DNA of 44,816 bases. Source: Comamonadaceae bacterium. GTDB lineage: Bacteria > Pseudomonadota > Gammaproteobacteria > Burkholderiales > Burkholderiaceae_C. The first letter of the stretch is position 1. The number at the start of each line of letters is the position of its first letter. The notes beneath the pieces were generated by a model. It was not told where the DNA came from. It saw nothing but the letters and a program-made list of their open reading frames with translations, and ran no database searches. The position numbers and the translations under genes are program-made. This document shows positions 1 to 9,021 of the stretch, in pieces. The DNA lies in assembly GCA_015999985.1 (NCBI GenBank), contig JAECRA010000034.1, positions 1 through 44,816 on the forward strand. The letters run 5' to 3'.

Positions 1-5
1 GCTGG

Positions 6-25
6 ATTCCCGCCTGCGCGGGAAT
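6..25. repeat. REP-like palindromic intergenic repeat
   Basis: Perfect inverted repeat: arm ATTCCCGC at 6-13, CTGC loop at 14-17, arm GCGGGAAT at 18-25, followed by GACGG. This matches the short palindromic element scattered between genes in many beta- and gammaproteobacteria. It lies downstream of the minus-strand gene ending at 130 and may act as an mRNA 3' stabiliser or weak terminator. The rest of 26-129 shows no gene. Confidence 0.6.
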
Positions 26-129
26 GACGGAAAATAGCTCTCGGCAGCAGCGAGCACCAGCGAGCAGACAAGCTAAAGTAAGCGCCACTCGGATTAGTGT
101 GGGCTAAGCGCGCTTTTACCGAGATCGCT

Positions 130-393
130 CTAACCGAGCAGCAGCTGGCTTGTTGCCACCATCAGCACCAGCGCGGCATAGGTCCACATGCGCCCATCGT
201 GCCCTGTGATCACCAATCCGGCCACGCACACTGCCAAGCCAACTGCGAAATTGATCGCAAATTGTCGGAAAATCGCCCGGGTAGAAAGTTTCTTTTTCAG
301 GAACAGCCTGGCCAGCAGCGTGACACCCAGCGCCACAAAAAGGGCGGGCGCCATGAAGCCGGCCACGTGCAGAATCAGGTCAATAACGTTCAT
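130..393 (-). CDS. small hydrophobic inner-membrane protein, unknown function
   Basis: An 87-residue protein starting MNVIDLILHVAGFMAPALF. Two hydrophobic stretches (about residues 5-24 and 43-62) flank a basic segment RLFLKKKLSTRAIFRQ, and a third hydrophobic stretch ends the protein, so it should span the inner membrane two or three times. The frame stays open upstream to 546, but that extension would run into hemA and lacks hydrophobic character; the ATG at 393 begins right at the first membrane segment. No strong ribosome binding site is visible (GAGAGGG lies about 20 nt upstream), so the start is not certain. It is divergent from hemA with about 70 bp between. I recognise no domain and assign no function. 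Confidence 0.7.
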   Translation of the reverse strand: MNVIDLILHVAGFMAPALFVALGVTLLARLFLKKKLSTRAIFRQFAINFAVGLAVCVAGLVITGHDGRMWTYAALVLMVATSQLLLG

Positions 394-452
394 ATTCTTG
401 ATGTTGATCAAGCCCTCTCGCAATAGAAAAGCAAGAGTGCCTCCACAAATTT

Positions 453-458
453 TATAAT
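453..458 (+). promoter_or_regulatory. candidate -10 box for hemA, near-leaderless start
   Basis: A consensus TATAAT hexamer ends 7 nt before the hemA ATG at 466. A transcript initiated about 7 nt downstream of the -10 would begin at or next to the ATG. No Shine-Dalgarno sequence is visible between the box and the start codon, which agrees with a leaderless mRNA. A matching -35 is not obvious at 16-18 bp. Confidence 0.45.
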
Positions 459-465
459 CGCGCCC

Positions 466-1749
466 ATGGCCGTATGGGCACTTGGACTTAATCACAACAC
501 CGCGCCGCTCGATCTGCGCGGTCGTTTCGCGTTCGCGCTCGATCAACTGGCCCCTGCACTCACGGGCCTAAGGCACTCGCACAGTCGTCACCCGGAAGCG
601 GCCATCCTCTCCACTTGCAACCGTACAGAGGTCTACTGCGCCAGCGAGCGGGTGCAAATCGATCATACGTTGGGATGGCTGGCTCAAGCCGGCAATGTGC
701 CCGCAGAGGCGCTGCGTGACCATACCTATGTATTAGAGAACGGCCACGCCGCACGCCACGCCTTCCGAGTGGCCAGCGGGCTCGACTCCATGGTTCTGGG
801 TGAACCTCAGATACTGGGGCAGATGAAGAGCGCGGTGCGCGCCGCCGAAGATGCGGGCGCACTGGGTACCACCCTGAACCAGCTGTTCCAGCGCAGTTTT
901 TCGGTCGCAAAGCAAGTCAGAAGCTCCACTGAGATTGGCGCTCACAGCATCAGCATGGCCGCAGCGGCGGTGCGCTTGGCCAGCAACCTGTTCGAGGACA
1001 TGCGGCAGGTCAAGATCTTGTTGGTGGGCGCAGGTGAAATGATTGAGTTGGCGGCCACTCACTTCGCGGCCAAGCAGCCCAAATCCATGGCCATTGCCAA
1101 CCGCACATTGGAGCGGGGAGAAAAACTGGCCACGCGCATGGGTGCGGAAGTCATGCGTTTAGCCGATCTTCCAGATCGCCTGCATGAGTTTGATGCCGTT
1201 ATCAGTTGCACCGCCAGCACCCTGCCCATCATCGGCCTGGGGGCCATAGAACGCGCGCTGAAAAAGCGCCGCCACAGGCCCATCTTCATGGTCGATCTGG
1301 CCGTGCCCCGCGACATAGAACCCGAAGTGCGGGATTTGAACGACGTGTACCTCTACACCGTGGACGATCTGGCTCAGGTCGTGCAAACCGGCCAGGCCAG
1401 CCGCCAGGCAGCCGTGGCACAGGCTGAAGCCATCATTGATGCCGGCGTTCAAAGCTTCATGCATTGGGTGGACCAGCGCGATCCTGCGGCTGGCATTGTC
1501 CCCTTGATCCGCCAACTCAACGCCCAGACGGACGAGTGGCGCGCTCTGGAGCTGGATCGCGCCCGCAGGCGCCTTGCCAAGGGGGAGGACCTTGAAGAGG
1601 TGCTTGAGGCCTTCAGCCGTGGCCTGACGCAAAAAATGCTCCATGGCGCGCTCGCCGAATTGCGTTCGGCAGACCCTGAGCACAGAGAGCAGACCACTCA
1701 GGCCATCACGCGACTGTTTCTCCGCTCGCAAAGTTCCTCGGGCCGCTGA
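466..1749 (+). CDS. hemA: glutamyl-tRNA reductase HemA
   Basis: Reduces glutamyl-tRNA(Glu) with NADPH to glutamate-1-semialdehyde, the first committed step of C5-pathway tetrapyrrole synthesis in the cytosol. The 427-residue length is normal. The N-terminal catalytic domain carries [10 protein letters not shown] with the nucleophilic cysteine at residue 51, and [10 protein letters not shown] follows at about 112-121. The central Rossmann domain has the nucleotide-binding loop VGAGEM near residue 188, and the C-terminal third is the helical dimerisation domain. In related Burkholderiales hemA directly precedes prfA and prmC; here about 7.9 kb of type IV pilus genes intervenes. The ATG at 466 has no visible Shine-Dalgarno but sits just after a TATAAT box, so translation may be leaderless. 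Confidence 0.97.
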   Translation: MAVWALGLNHNTAPLDLRGRFAFALDQLAPALTGLRHSHSRHPEAAILSTCNRTEVYCASERVQIDHTLGWLAQAGNVPAEALRDHTYVLENGHAARHAFRVASGLDSMVLGEPQILGQMKSAVRAAEDAGALGTTLNQLFQRSFSVAKQVRSSTEIGAHSISMAAAAVRLASNLFEDMRQVKILLVGAGEMIELAATHFAAKQPKSMAIANRTLERGEKLATRMGAEVMRLADLPDRLHEFDAVISCTASTLPIIGLGAIERALKKRRHRPIFMVDLAVPRDIEPEVRDLNDVYLYTVDDLAQVVQTGQASRQAAVAQAEAIIDAGVQSFMHWVDQRDPAAGIVPLIRQLNAQTDEWRALELDRARRRLAKGEDLEEVLEAFSRGLTQKMLHGALAELRSADPEHREQTTQAITRLFLRSQSSSGR

Positions 1750-1791
1750 AACCGTTTATCGGAGAATCCCTACCGCTTGGCGCGTTGCAGA

Positions 1792-1815
1792 TGCCCAGGC
1801 GGAGTGCTCCGGGCA
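1792..1815 (+). terminator. hairpin between hemA and pilV (weak terminator candidate)
   Basis: CGGAG (1800-1804), TG loop, CTCCG (1807-1811), with flanking TGCC (1792-1795) and GGCA (1812-1815) able to extend the stem across a 4-nt bulge. There is no T-tract, so it may attenuate hemA transcription or structure the pilV leader rather than terminate strongly. Confidence 0.3.
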
Positions 1816-1826
1816 AACTCGCGGCT

Positions 1827-2462
1827 ATGAAAATCAGCCGCATTTCTGCGCAACGGGGCGTCACGCTACTGGAAGTTCTGGTGGCGCTGGTCATATTTGC
1901 TTTTGGCTTGCTCGCCGCAGCGGGTTTGCAGCTGTCCTCGCTGCAGGCGGCCCAATACTCAGCCAACTCCGGCGTAGCCACCAGCATGGCGCGGGAGTAT
2001 GGCGAATTGATGCAGATGGTGCCTTCTGGCGTCAAGGCCACCTATAACGCCGAGAGCACCACCGCCGACAGCCTTTTGTTCGACTCTAAGACGCTCGATA
2101 TCAGCTCCCCGGATGCCAATGACTGTGTCGGCACCGGTGCATCCTGCAATACCAACACCTCCGCAGGTATGACCAAGTTTGTCAATTCCATGCGCAATGA
2201 CTGGGTCAAGCGCGTGCAGTCGACTCAAATGCTCCCTGCGGGCCGGGCTGAAGTCTGCAGGGACTCTTCGCCCCGCAACGCCTCCGACCACCTCGAATGG
2301 GGAGGGTGTGATGAAGCGGGCGAAATGGTGATGGTCAAGATGGGCTGGCTGGGCAAACCGATGGCGGGCACCACCGACACCCCGCCCGACTGGATGACGG
2401 CTGATCGTCCCCGTTTTGCGGTTTCAGTCATGGCCAACCTCAGGGACTATGTCGCAAATTAA
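1827..2462 (+). CDS. pilV: type IV pilus minor pilin PilV
   Basis: A 211-residue type IV prepilin. The leader peptide ends in AQRG followed by VTLLEVLVALVIFAFGLLAA: the prepilin peptidase (PilD) cuts after Gly11, leaving a mature N-terminus with the conserved Glu at position +5 and a hydrophobic assembly helix. The body is a poorly conserved globular domain with several cysteines. PilV belongs to the minor-pilin set thought to prime the pilus fibre and form a tip complex with PilY1. The ATG at 1827 gives a standard short basic leader; the in-frame extension to 1785 would make it unusually long. First gene of pilVWXY1E-fimT. The usual large Phe/Met after the cleavage glycine is Val here. Confidence 0.88.
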   Translation: MKISRISAQRGVTLLEVLVALVIFAFGLLAAAGLQLSSLQAAQYSANSGVATSMAREYGELMQMVPSGVKATYNAESTTADSLLFDSKTLDISSPDANDCVGTGASCNTNTSAGMTKFVNSMRNDWVKRVQSTQMLPAGRAEVCRDSSPRNASDHLEWGGCDEAGEMVMVKMGWLGKPMAGTTDTPPDWMTADRPRFAVSVMANLRDYVAN

Positions 2463-3471
2463 GCTCAACCGCCACCAGCGTGCAGGGCAGACCTCACGCA
2501 AGCGTCACCGCGGCCTGACCCTGGTCGAGGTTTTGGTCGCCATCACGCTGATGCTGCTGATCACCGTGGCCACGGTCTCCTTGTACAACGTGAACGCCTC
2601 CAGCAAGCGAACTGTCGACGGCTCCCAGCAATTGGACGATGTTGCTCGTTTCGCCTTCCATCTGATAGGCGAAGCCGCAAGAAATGCAGGCTACGCCAAC
2701 GTCGCCATGCTGTCTCGCGGCATAGAAAACGGTGGCGGCTTGGCCGCTCCAGGCGGAACCGTGAGCAACCTCTTCAATCTTTGCGAAACCACGGGCAACA
2801 CCATACCTTGCCCCGTGCTGGGCTTCGACAATTCCACCGTCACCAGCTCCGACACCAACTTCGGCAGCAGGAATAGCAACGCACCGAATGCTAGCGACAG
2901 TCTGGCGATTCGGTTCTATGGGTCTGGAGCCGATGGCCGCACTGGGAAACCCCTGGCGGATGGAACCATGCGCACCTGTAATGGGACGGCAGTGGCAGCA
3001 TCCAGCCCAGGCATGCCCACAACGGTAGGTGAGCTGGGCTTGAGTATTTTCTACGTTGGCACCGACGACACCAATGAGCCCAATCTCTACTGCTACAGCG
3101 ATCCGGGAACGGCTACACGGGAAACGAATGCCATCGTGCGGGGGGTGGAGACCATGCAAGTCATGTATGCGGTCGATCTGTGCCTGCCCCTGGCCGATCC
3201 CGCCTGCGTACGCGATGGCGTTCCGGACCGCTGGGTCAGCGCGGTAGATGTGGGCGATGCCAACTGGCGCTTCGTCAAGGCCCTACGTGTCGGCCTGGTC
3301 GTGAGAGGCGCGCCGGGCAGCGCTCAAGTTTCAAGCACAGCCGCCCTCTTTCCTTTGGGAGCGGACTTCAGCAACGGGAACACCGAAGCTGGGCTTAGCT
3401 TCACGCCCCCAGCGGATGGCCGTCTTCGCAGAACCTATGTCACGACCTTCTTGCTGCGAAATTCGGCATAA
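2449..3471 (+). CDS. pilW: type IV pilus minor pilin PilW
   Basis: A 340-residue prepilin-like protein. The basic leader ends RKRHRG, followed by LTLVEVLVAITLMLLITVAT, the type III signal plus assembly helix with Glu at mature position 5. Then comes DVARFAFHLIGEAARNAGYAN, matching the PilW pattern of a long helix with an R-x-AGY segment, and the protein ends TFLLRNSA, typical of the family. It would be processed by PilD and join the minor-pilin tip complex in the inner membrane. The ATG at 2449 overlaps the end of pilV by 14 nt and has AGGGA just upstream, suggesting translational coupling; the ORF reaches back to 2416 but would give an overlong leader. Confidence 0.88.
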   Translation: MSQIKLNRHQRAGQTSRKRHRGLTLVEVLVAITLMLLITVATVSLYNVNASSKRTVDGSQQLDDVARFAFHLIGEAARNAGYANVAMLSRGIENGGGLAAPGGTVSNLFNLCETTGNTIPCPVLGFDNSTVTSSDTNFGSRNSNAPNASDSLAIRFYGSGADGRTGKPLADGTMRTCNGTAVAASSPGMPTTVGELGLSIFYVGTDDTNEPNLYCYSDPGTATRETNAIVRGVETMQVMYAVDLCLPLADPACVRDGVPDRWVSAVDVGDANWRFVKALRVGLVVRGAPGSAQVSSTAALFPLGADFSNGNTEAGLSFTPPADGRLRRTYVTTFLLRNSA

Positions 3472-3484
3472 CCCCAGAACGATC

Positions 3485-4147
3485 ATGAAGCCCCTCGCAC
3501 CTCCGACTCGGCAGCATGGCATCGCATTGGTCTTTGTGCTGCTCATGATGACCATTGCCATCACCGCTGCACTCTTCAGTGCCCGCCTCACACTGCTAGG
3601 TGACAAGGCCTCCCGAAACGACAGAGATCGCCAGGTCGCATTTCAAGCTGCTGAACTGGCCCTGAACGACGCGGAGCTCGACATCATGGACGCAGCCTTG
3701 CCCACCACGGTGACGGAGGCGCGCGGGTGCAAATTCGGCAACCCCTCTTCCGGCCTGGTCGCCGAACCTGGCTGCAGCAAGAGTTCATTCAGCCGCGGCT
3801 TTTGCGGCCTGGACGCGTCCAAGATCACCCCCGTCTACAAGCAGATCAACTGGGAAGAAACTGACGACAGCAAGCGAGCGTACGTCAAGTTCGGTGAATT
3901 CACAGGGCGATCGTCCCAACTCGCTACGGGCGCAGATGGCACGCCAGCGCCCTCCCCTGCCAAGCCCCCCAAGTACATCATCGTACAAACGCCGGCTGCC
4001 CCTCAGATCATGCTGGGAAGTTCCAAAACCTTCAAGGTGGAAGCTGCCTACAAGATCTACGCCTTGGGCTACGGTGTGGATGGCAATACCAAAGTAATGC
4101 TGGAGGGCGAAATCTACAAGCCCATGCTGGAGAAAAAATGCGGCTGA
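3485..4147 (+). CDS. pilX: type IV pilus assembly protein PilX
   Basis: A 220-residue protein with the PilX N-terminal pattern: PTRQHGIALVFVLLMMTIAITAAL, a hydrophobic helix lacking the canonical Glu5, followed by the family motif of a long helix with QVAFQAAELALNDAE (compare the R..A..AAEaAL.DAE motif of PilX proteins). It acts with PilV, PilW and PilY1 in the inner-membrane/tip priming complex. Start chosen at the ATG at 3485, 13 nt after the pilW stop; the longer frame from 3416 would overlap pilW. Ends inside the N-terminal coding region of the longer possible pilY1 start. Confidence 0.85.
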   Translation: MKPLAPPTRQHGIALVFVLLMMTIAITAALFSARLTLLGDKASRNDRDRQVAFQAAELALNDAELDIMDAALPTTVTEARGCKFGNPSSGLVAEPGCSKSSFSRGFCGLDASKITPVYKQINWEETDDSKRAYVKFGEFTGRSSQLATGADGTPAPSPAKPPKYIIVQTPAAPQIMLGSSKTFKVEAAYKIYALGYGVDGNTKVMLEGEIYKPMLEKKCG

Positions 4148-4158
4148 AGGACTACTCC

Positions 4159-7100
4159 ATGAAATCCGGTTCAACGCGACTTCGCACCTTTCTAAGCAAA
4201 CGCTGGCTCCGTGCTGGTGGGGCCTTGGCCGTTGTGGCCGCAGGACTGGCGCTGGGACTGGCCGCCTCTCAAACGACCCCCACGGTGCTGCCCAAAGCAG
4301 TCGATCTGAATTCCAGCCCCAACACGGTCATTCAAGAGGTTCCGAACATTGCCTTGGCACTGTCGGTGGAGTTTCCAACCGTAGGCGCCGCCTACCGAAA
4401 CTCCACCTACGACCCAGGCACGACTTACCTGGGATATTGGGACGCCACGGGCTGCTATACCTACAAGGAAACTTCCGACACGTCGTCCGCCAACCTCAAT
4501 GGCGAATACTTTGTTCGAAATGGCACGGTCTCCGGCACAGGGAGCAATGCGACTTGTGGCGGCAGTGCTTACAGCGGCAACTTGCTCAATTACGTGGCGT
4601 CCTCTGCCATTGACATTCTTCGCCTGGGTTTGACCGGGGGTCACCGGGCTATCGACACCTCCACGCGCACGGTACTTGAAAGGGCTTATCTCTACAACGG
4701 CTGGGCACTGAATGATGCGACCTATTTCCCGGCGCGGCAGATTCCCGTAGCACTGGTGGGCAAAGTTATGCCCACGGATCCTACGCCGCGCAGCGGAGCA
4801 GCCTTCGTCTACGCTGGCAGTTGCAAGGACAAATTGTGGTTCGGACGCCAAACGGCCAATGGTGCGAACTGCGACAACCCTTCCACCTCAGTCACCAACA
4901 ACGTCGCAGTCGATGTGGCCGTGCCAGATACGACCTGCCAGTGGCCAAATGGAACCGCAGGCTGGTACTGCACCAGCAACGCAGGCCACGACAACACCAA
5001 CGGCGTGGGAACCTGTGGTGCGCAGATCAACTCAGGCGGTGGTTCTGGAAAACCACCGAAGAATACCAAGGTCTATCCCTGCACGACCAATCTGAAGCAC
5101 ATCCAACAACAGCAAGCGGTCACGACCACCACGTACTACGGCGACCTCAATCCCGAGCGGAACGCAAGCAATGTACCTTTGCCCATGTACACGCGCGTCA
5201 AGGTGTGTGAAGGTACAGAAACCGCTTCTCGCACGGATTTGTGCGAGCGCTACCCTTCGGGCAATTACAAACCCGTTGGCCAGATTCAGAAGAACTCTAG
5301 TGGCGCCAAGGTCGCCGTCTTTGGTTATCTGGCTGAAAACGGGAACGGCCGCAATGGCGGCGTACTGCGCGCACCGATGGATTTTCTGGGCCCCACGAAG
5401 CTGAGCAACACCGGGACGGTCACGAACAACGCTAACAAAGAATGGGATCTGAGCACAGGGGTGTTCACAACCAACCCCCGAAATGCCACCGGCTACGCCT
5501 ACAGCGGCGCCATCAACTACATCAACCGGTTCGGAACCACCGGAACCGCAGGTTATTACAAATCCAACGACCCCGTGGGTGAACTGTATTACGAAGCACT
5601 GCGCTATTACATGGGCCTAGGTCCTTCGGCAAATGCCGTCTCCACGCCCATGCAAGACGATGGCTACCCTGTCTATACCTCGTGGACCGACCCCATCTCC
5701 AGTTCTTGTCAACGCAAAAATTACGTCCTGACCATCGGTGACGTCAACACGCACTACGACAAGCGCCTGCCCGGGCACCGCACTTCCTCGACCACCAGTG
5801 TGAATGAATCGAATACGGATACTTCGCGTGCTCTGGAAACACTGACAGGCGGTGGCACCCTGGATACCCCCTACTGGGCCAAGGTCATCGCCGATTTTGA
5901 AACGAATACGGAAAGGGATGTCACCAATTCGCTTGGCGCCACCATCAAGACCATAGGGAATCCCAATCCCAATCCCAATAATGACAACCTCAATGGCAAG
6001 GGGACGGGATCATCGTCTTCTTCTGCCTATTACTGGTCAGGCGCAGCCTACTGGGCGAACACGCAGCCCATCCGAAACGACAACGACGCGCAGGGGAAAA
6101 GCAAGAACAAGGTCCGCGTGAGAACCTTCACCATCGACGTGGACGAAGGCGGAAATGGATCCATCGAAGACACTAACCCGCGCGGCATCAAGCCCAGACG
6201 CAGCAGCTTCTATCTCGCGGGTAAGTACGGCTGGTTCCAAAACACGGATGACGCAGGTCAAACGCTCACGCCTGTGAAGGACCCAACAGGCGTGACTGTG
6301 GCCCTGGACGGGCACCCGTTTCGCAACATGCTAACTGGAGCCGAGGACAATTCTCGGTGGGAAAATGCAGCGATACCCAACACGCCCAATGGGTACGTTA
6401 TCGCCAGCCAAGCGCAACAATTGCTAGACGGAATCGAAAAATTCTTCGATATTCCGAAGGATTTGATCGGAACTCCTACTGCCACTGCCTTGAGTTCATT
6501 GCGGTTCAGTTCTACGTCTCCTGACGGAGACACTTTCTTGCCGCAGTTCAATGCCAAGACCTGGGCCGGCAATCTGCTCAAAGCGAAGGTCAGCTTCGAT
6601 ACGGCCACTGCCCAGGTTCAGGTGGTGGAGACCACCTGGGACGCAGGAAAAATTCTGACGGACGCCTCTGTGGCAGCCACAGTGCCTGCAGACAGCCCCA
6701 TGGTCATGCCCGCCAGCCGCAAGATTTTTACTTTCTCGCGTGATGCGGGCAAGGTAGGCGGACAAGCTTTTACCGTGAGCAACAAGGGCAATCTGGATAC
6801 GGCCGTCATGACCGCCTTGCAGACCAAGCCCACCACCGCACCTGGTGCACTGTCTGCATCGGACATGGCCGACGCGCACATCAATTGGCTGCGCGGCGTG
6901 CGCACGAATGAGGTTTCAAGCACGTCTGGCACAGGTTATCTGCGCTTGCGTTACTCCGTGCTGGGCGACATCATCAACTCCGGCACCATTTACAAGAAAG
7001 AGGCAGACCCTCAAGTGACAGGCGCTGGCTATGGCGCTTTTGCCAACACCCATAAGACTCGAACAGCGGTGGTCTATGTGGGGGCCAACGATGGCATGCT

Positions 7101-8538
7101 TCACGCCTTCTCTGCCGACACCGGTAAGGAGCTGTTTGCCTATATCCCGCGCGCAGTGGCCCCCTATCTCAACACCTTGGCCGACCCCTACTATGTGCAC
7201 CGGCCATTCGTCGATGCCGTCCCCGTCGTAGGTGAGGCGCAGGTGGCCGATAGCAGTGGCACGACCAACTGGAAAACTCTGCTGGTCTCAGGCATGGGCG
7301 GCGGTGCCCAGGGCGTGTTCGCACTGGATGTCACCAACCCCGACAGCTTCGATGCCAGCAAGGTGATGTTCGAGTTCACCGACAGCGATGACCCTGACAT
7401 GGGCAACGTGGTGACCCCCCCGAGGCTGGTGAAAGTCCGGATGGCAGGTACCGGAGCCCCCGTATACAAGTGGTTCGTGGCCGTCAGCAGCGGCTACAAC
7501 AACTATCAGGCCGACGGCCACGCGAGTACCGATGGCACGCAAGCGCTCTTCCTGCTGAGTGTGGACAAGTCAGCCAGCGACGCGTGGACTTTGGGAACCA
7601 ACTACTTCAAGATGAATGTAGCCGCACCTGCAGCCGACAACACCAAAACCGCGGCCTTGGCGAACCCTGGTTTTGCCCAAGGCCTGGAGGGTGAAGCCAT
7701 CATTTTCTACGCGGGCGACACACAGGGCAATCTCTGGAAGTTCGACCTTCAATTGGGCCTGAGTGCTGACAATGCCGCGGCGTCGATCCAGAAGTCGGGC
7801 GGTCAACCCATACCTATGGCCATCCTGGCGGACTCTACGGGCAAGCGCCGCCCTATCACTACAGCGCCTATGGTGGCTCCGGGCTTGTCCTATGGCTTCA
7901 TGGTGATCGCAGGAACGGGCAAGTACATTGAACGAACCGACTCTACGGACACCACCGTTCAGGCCATCTATGGCGTCTGGGACAACCTCTCCACTACTGC
8001 GACTGATTACCAGATCGGCACGTCCAAACTCTTCCAGCGCACCTTGAATACAAGCACGGGGCTGCTCAACGGTGCGGCAACCTTCACCTACGGTGTTGGA
8101 ACCGGCACAGGCGCCGACCGGACCTACCGCGGTTGGTACTTCGAACTTCCTGCGGCTGGAGAGCGCGTTTCTGTCGACGGAGACAACAGGTTTGGATACT
8201 CGGCCATCAACTCGATGATTCCGCCGCCCGACTGCAACGTAATCGGAACGAGCCGCTCCATCACGGCTGACAATATCTACGGCTCGTCCGTAGGAGCAGC
8301 TGTGGAAATCACCTCTGGCTTCCTGGGGCGTCCGCACATCGTCCTGCTGGACGATTCGGCGGGCGTTTACTCGTACACTGCGCGCTCGGCCGTTGGCCGT
8401 CGCGACCTCGTCATCAAATCTGCGCCCATCAGCTCCACCAGTGAAGCCAAGCCCAAGGTGGTTCAAGGCAGCACGGTGGCCGTCAAGGTCCCAGCAGGCC
8501 GGGTGGGCTGGCGAGAAATCAAGGATTTCGAGGATTAA
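4159..8538 (+). CDS. pilY1: PilC/PilY1-family type IV pilus tip adhesin
   Basis: A very large (1459-residue) exported protein. The N-terminus is a signal peptide (basic SGSTRLRTFLSKRWLR, then hydrophobic GGALAVVAAGLALGLAAS). Next comes the family segment PNIALALSVEFPTVGAAYRN and the GYWDATGCYTYKE element; the C-terminal third is the PilY1 beta-propeller with AVVYVGANDGMLHAFSADTG, FALDVTNPDSFDASKVMFEF and GNLWKFDLQLG repeats. I see no DxSxS MIDAS, so the von Willebrand domain of Pseudomonas PilY1 appears degenerate or absent. A segment DVDEGGNGSIED resembles a calcium loop. PilY1 caps the pilus, regulates retraction and mediates surface adhesion. GAAGGA sits 7 nt before the ATG at 4159; an upstream ATG at 4138 overlapping pilX is the alternative start. 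Confidence 0.92.
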   Translation: MKSGSTRLRTFLSKRWLRAGGALAVVAAGLALGLAASQTTPTVLPKAVDLNSSPNTVIQEVPNIALALSVEFPTVGAAYRNSTYDPGTTYLGYWDATGCYTYKETSDTSSANLNGEYFVRNGTVSGTGSNATCGGSAYSGNLLNYVASSAIDILRLGLTGGHRAIDTSTRTVLERAYLYNGWALNDATYFPARQIPVALVGKVMPTDPTPRSGAAFVYAGSCKDKLWFGRQTANGANCDNPSTSVTNNVAVDVAVPDTTCQWPNGTAGWYCTSNAGHDNTNGVGTCGAQINSGGGSGKPPKNTKVYPCTTNLKHIQQQQAVTTTTYYGDLNPERNASNVPLPMYTRVKVCEGTETASRTDLCERYPSGNYKPVGQIQKNSSGAKVAVFGYLAENGNGRNGGVLRAPMDFLGPTKLSNTGTVTNNANKEWDLSTGVFTTNPRNATGYAYSGAINYINRFGTTGTAGYYKSNDPVGELYYEALRYYMGLGPSANAVSTPMQDDGYPVYTSWTDPISSSCQRKNYVLTIGDVNTHYDKRLPGHRTSSTTSVNESNTDTSRALETLTGGGTLDTPYWAKVIADFETNTERDVTNSLGATIKTIGNPNPNPNNDNLNGKGTGSSSSSAYYWSGAAYWANTQPIRNDNDAQGKSKNKVRVRTFTIDVDEGGNGSIEDTNPRGIKPRRSSFYLAGKYGWFQNTDDAGQTLTPVKDPTGVTVALDGHPFRNMLTGAEDNSRWENAAIPNTPNGYVIASQAQQLLDGIEKFFDIPKDLIGTPTATALSSLRFSSTSPDGDTFLPQFNAKTWAGNLLKAKVSFDTATAQVQVVETTWDAGKILTDASVAATVPADSPMVMPASRKIFTFSRDAGKVGGQAFTVSNKGNLDTAVMTALQTKPTTAPGALSASDMADAHINWLRGVRTNEVSSTSGTGYLRLRYSVLGDIINSGTIYKKEADPQVTGAGYGAFANTHKTRTAVVYVGANDGMLHAFSADTGKELFAYIPRAVAPYLNTLADPYYVHRPFVDAVPVVGEAQVADSSGTTNWKTLLVSGMGGGAQGVFALDVTNPDSFDASKVMFEFTDSDDPDMGNVVTPPRLVKVRMAGTGAPVYKWFVAVSSGYNNYQADGHASTDGTQALFLLSVDKSASDAWTLGTNYFKMNVAAPAADNTKTAALANPGFAQGLEGEAIIFYAGDTQGNLWKFDLQLGLSADNAAASIQKSGGQPIPMAILADSTGKRRPITTAPMVAPGLSYGFMVIAGTGKYIERTDSTDTTVQAIYGVWDNLSTTATDYQIGTSKLFQRTLNTSTGLLNGAATFTYGVGTGTGADRTYRGWYFELPAAGERVSVDGDNRFGYSAINSMIPPPDCNVIGTSRSITADNIYGSSVGAAVEITSGFLGRPHIVLLDDSAGVYSYTARSAVGRRDLVIKSAPISSTSEAKPKVVQGSTVAVKVPAGRVGWREIKDFED
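5959..5976 (+). repeat. in-frame hexamer repeat (AATCCC)x3 inside pilY1
   Basis: Three tandem AATCCC units followed by AATAAT encode an Asn-Pro run (NPNPNPNN) in the linker region of PilY1. As the unit is 6 nt, copy-number change would alter length but not frame. Confidence 0.7.
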
Positions 8539-8544
8539 AGCGCA

Positions 8545-9021
8545 GTGATCTTCATGAAAAACTCTCCCCTTAAACAGCACGGCTTTACGCTGATCGAGGT
8601 CATGATCGTCGTGGCCGTGATCGGGGTCTTGGCGGCCATTGCTTACCCTTCGTACATAGATCAGATTGCCAAGGGCAAGCGGACCGAATGCCGTGCGGGC
8701 GCCATGCAGGTCATGCAGCAACAGGAGCGCTATTTTTCGCAGATGAATACCTACATTGAGGTGGCTAGCGATGCGACCAACCCTGCGGTCAAAGTATTTT
8801 CAGGTGACAACCTGAACGCCAGTGCGTGCACGATTTCTTCGGTGCCGTGCCAGGACGATGCGGCAGGAAACGCACGCACGGCGGCGCAATGCATTGAAGT
8901 GCGTGCCACATTTCGTGGTACTGACCCCAAAAAAATCGGCTACCTCTACCTCACCAGTGAAGGGCAGCGAGGCTGTACGGTAGGTACTACCCGCACCACC
9001 ACCGAGAAGGCTTGCTGGTAA
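8545..9021 (+). CDS. pilE: type IV pilin PilE (minor pilin)
   Basis: A 158-residue type IVa prepilin with the textbook sequence [20 protein letters not shown]: PilD cleavage after Gly, N-methylated Phe1, Glu5 and the assembly helix. The following [31 protein letters not shown] matches the PilE-type minor pilin pattern, and the C-terminal half contains cysteines able to form the D-loop. It is last but one in the pilV-fimT operon and probably a minor rather than the major pilin, since the major pilA is usually unlinked. The GTG at 8545 has GAGGAT 9 nt upstream; the ATG at 8554 gives a shorter leader and is a plausible alternative. Confidence 0.88.
   Translation: MIFMKNSPLKQHGFTLIEVMIVVAVIGVLAAIAYPSYIDQIAKGKRTECRAGAMQVMQQQERYFSQMNTYIEVASDATNPAVKVFSGDNLNASACTISSVPCQDDAAGNARTAAQCIEVRATFRGTDPKKIGYLYLTSEGQRGCTVGTTRTTTEKACW

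Noticed and set aside
1771-1800. Sigma-54 (RpoN) promoter before pilV
   Set aside because: TGGCGC present but the -12 element is not at the required spacing.
7570-8721. 383-residue open frame antisense to pilY1 and pilE
   Set aside because: Crosses two real genes, no recognisable motif, low-complexity Arg/His-rich composition typical of shadows.
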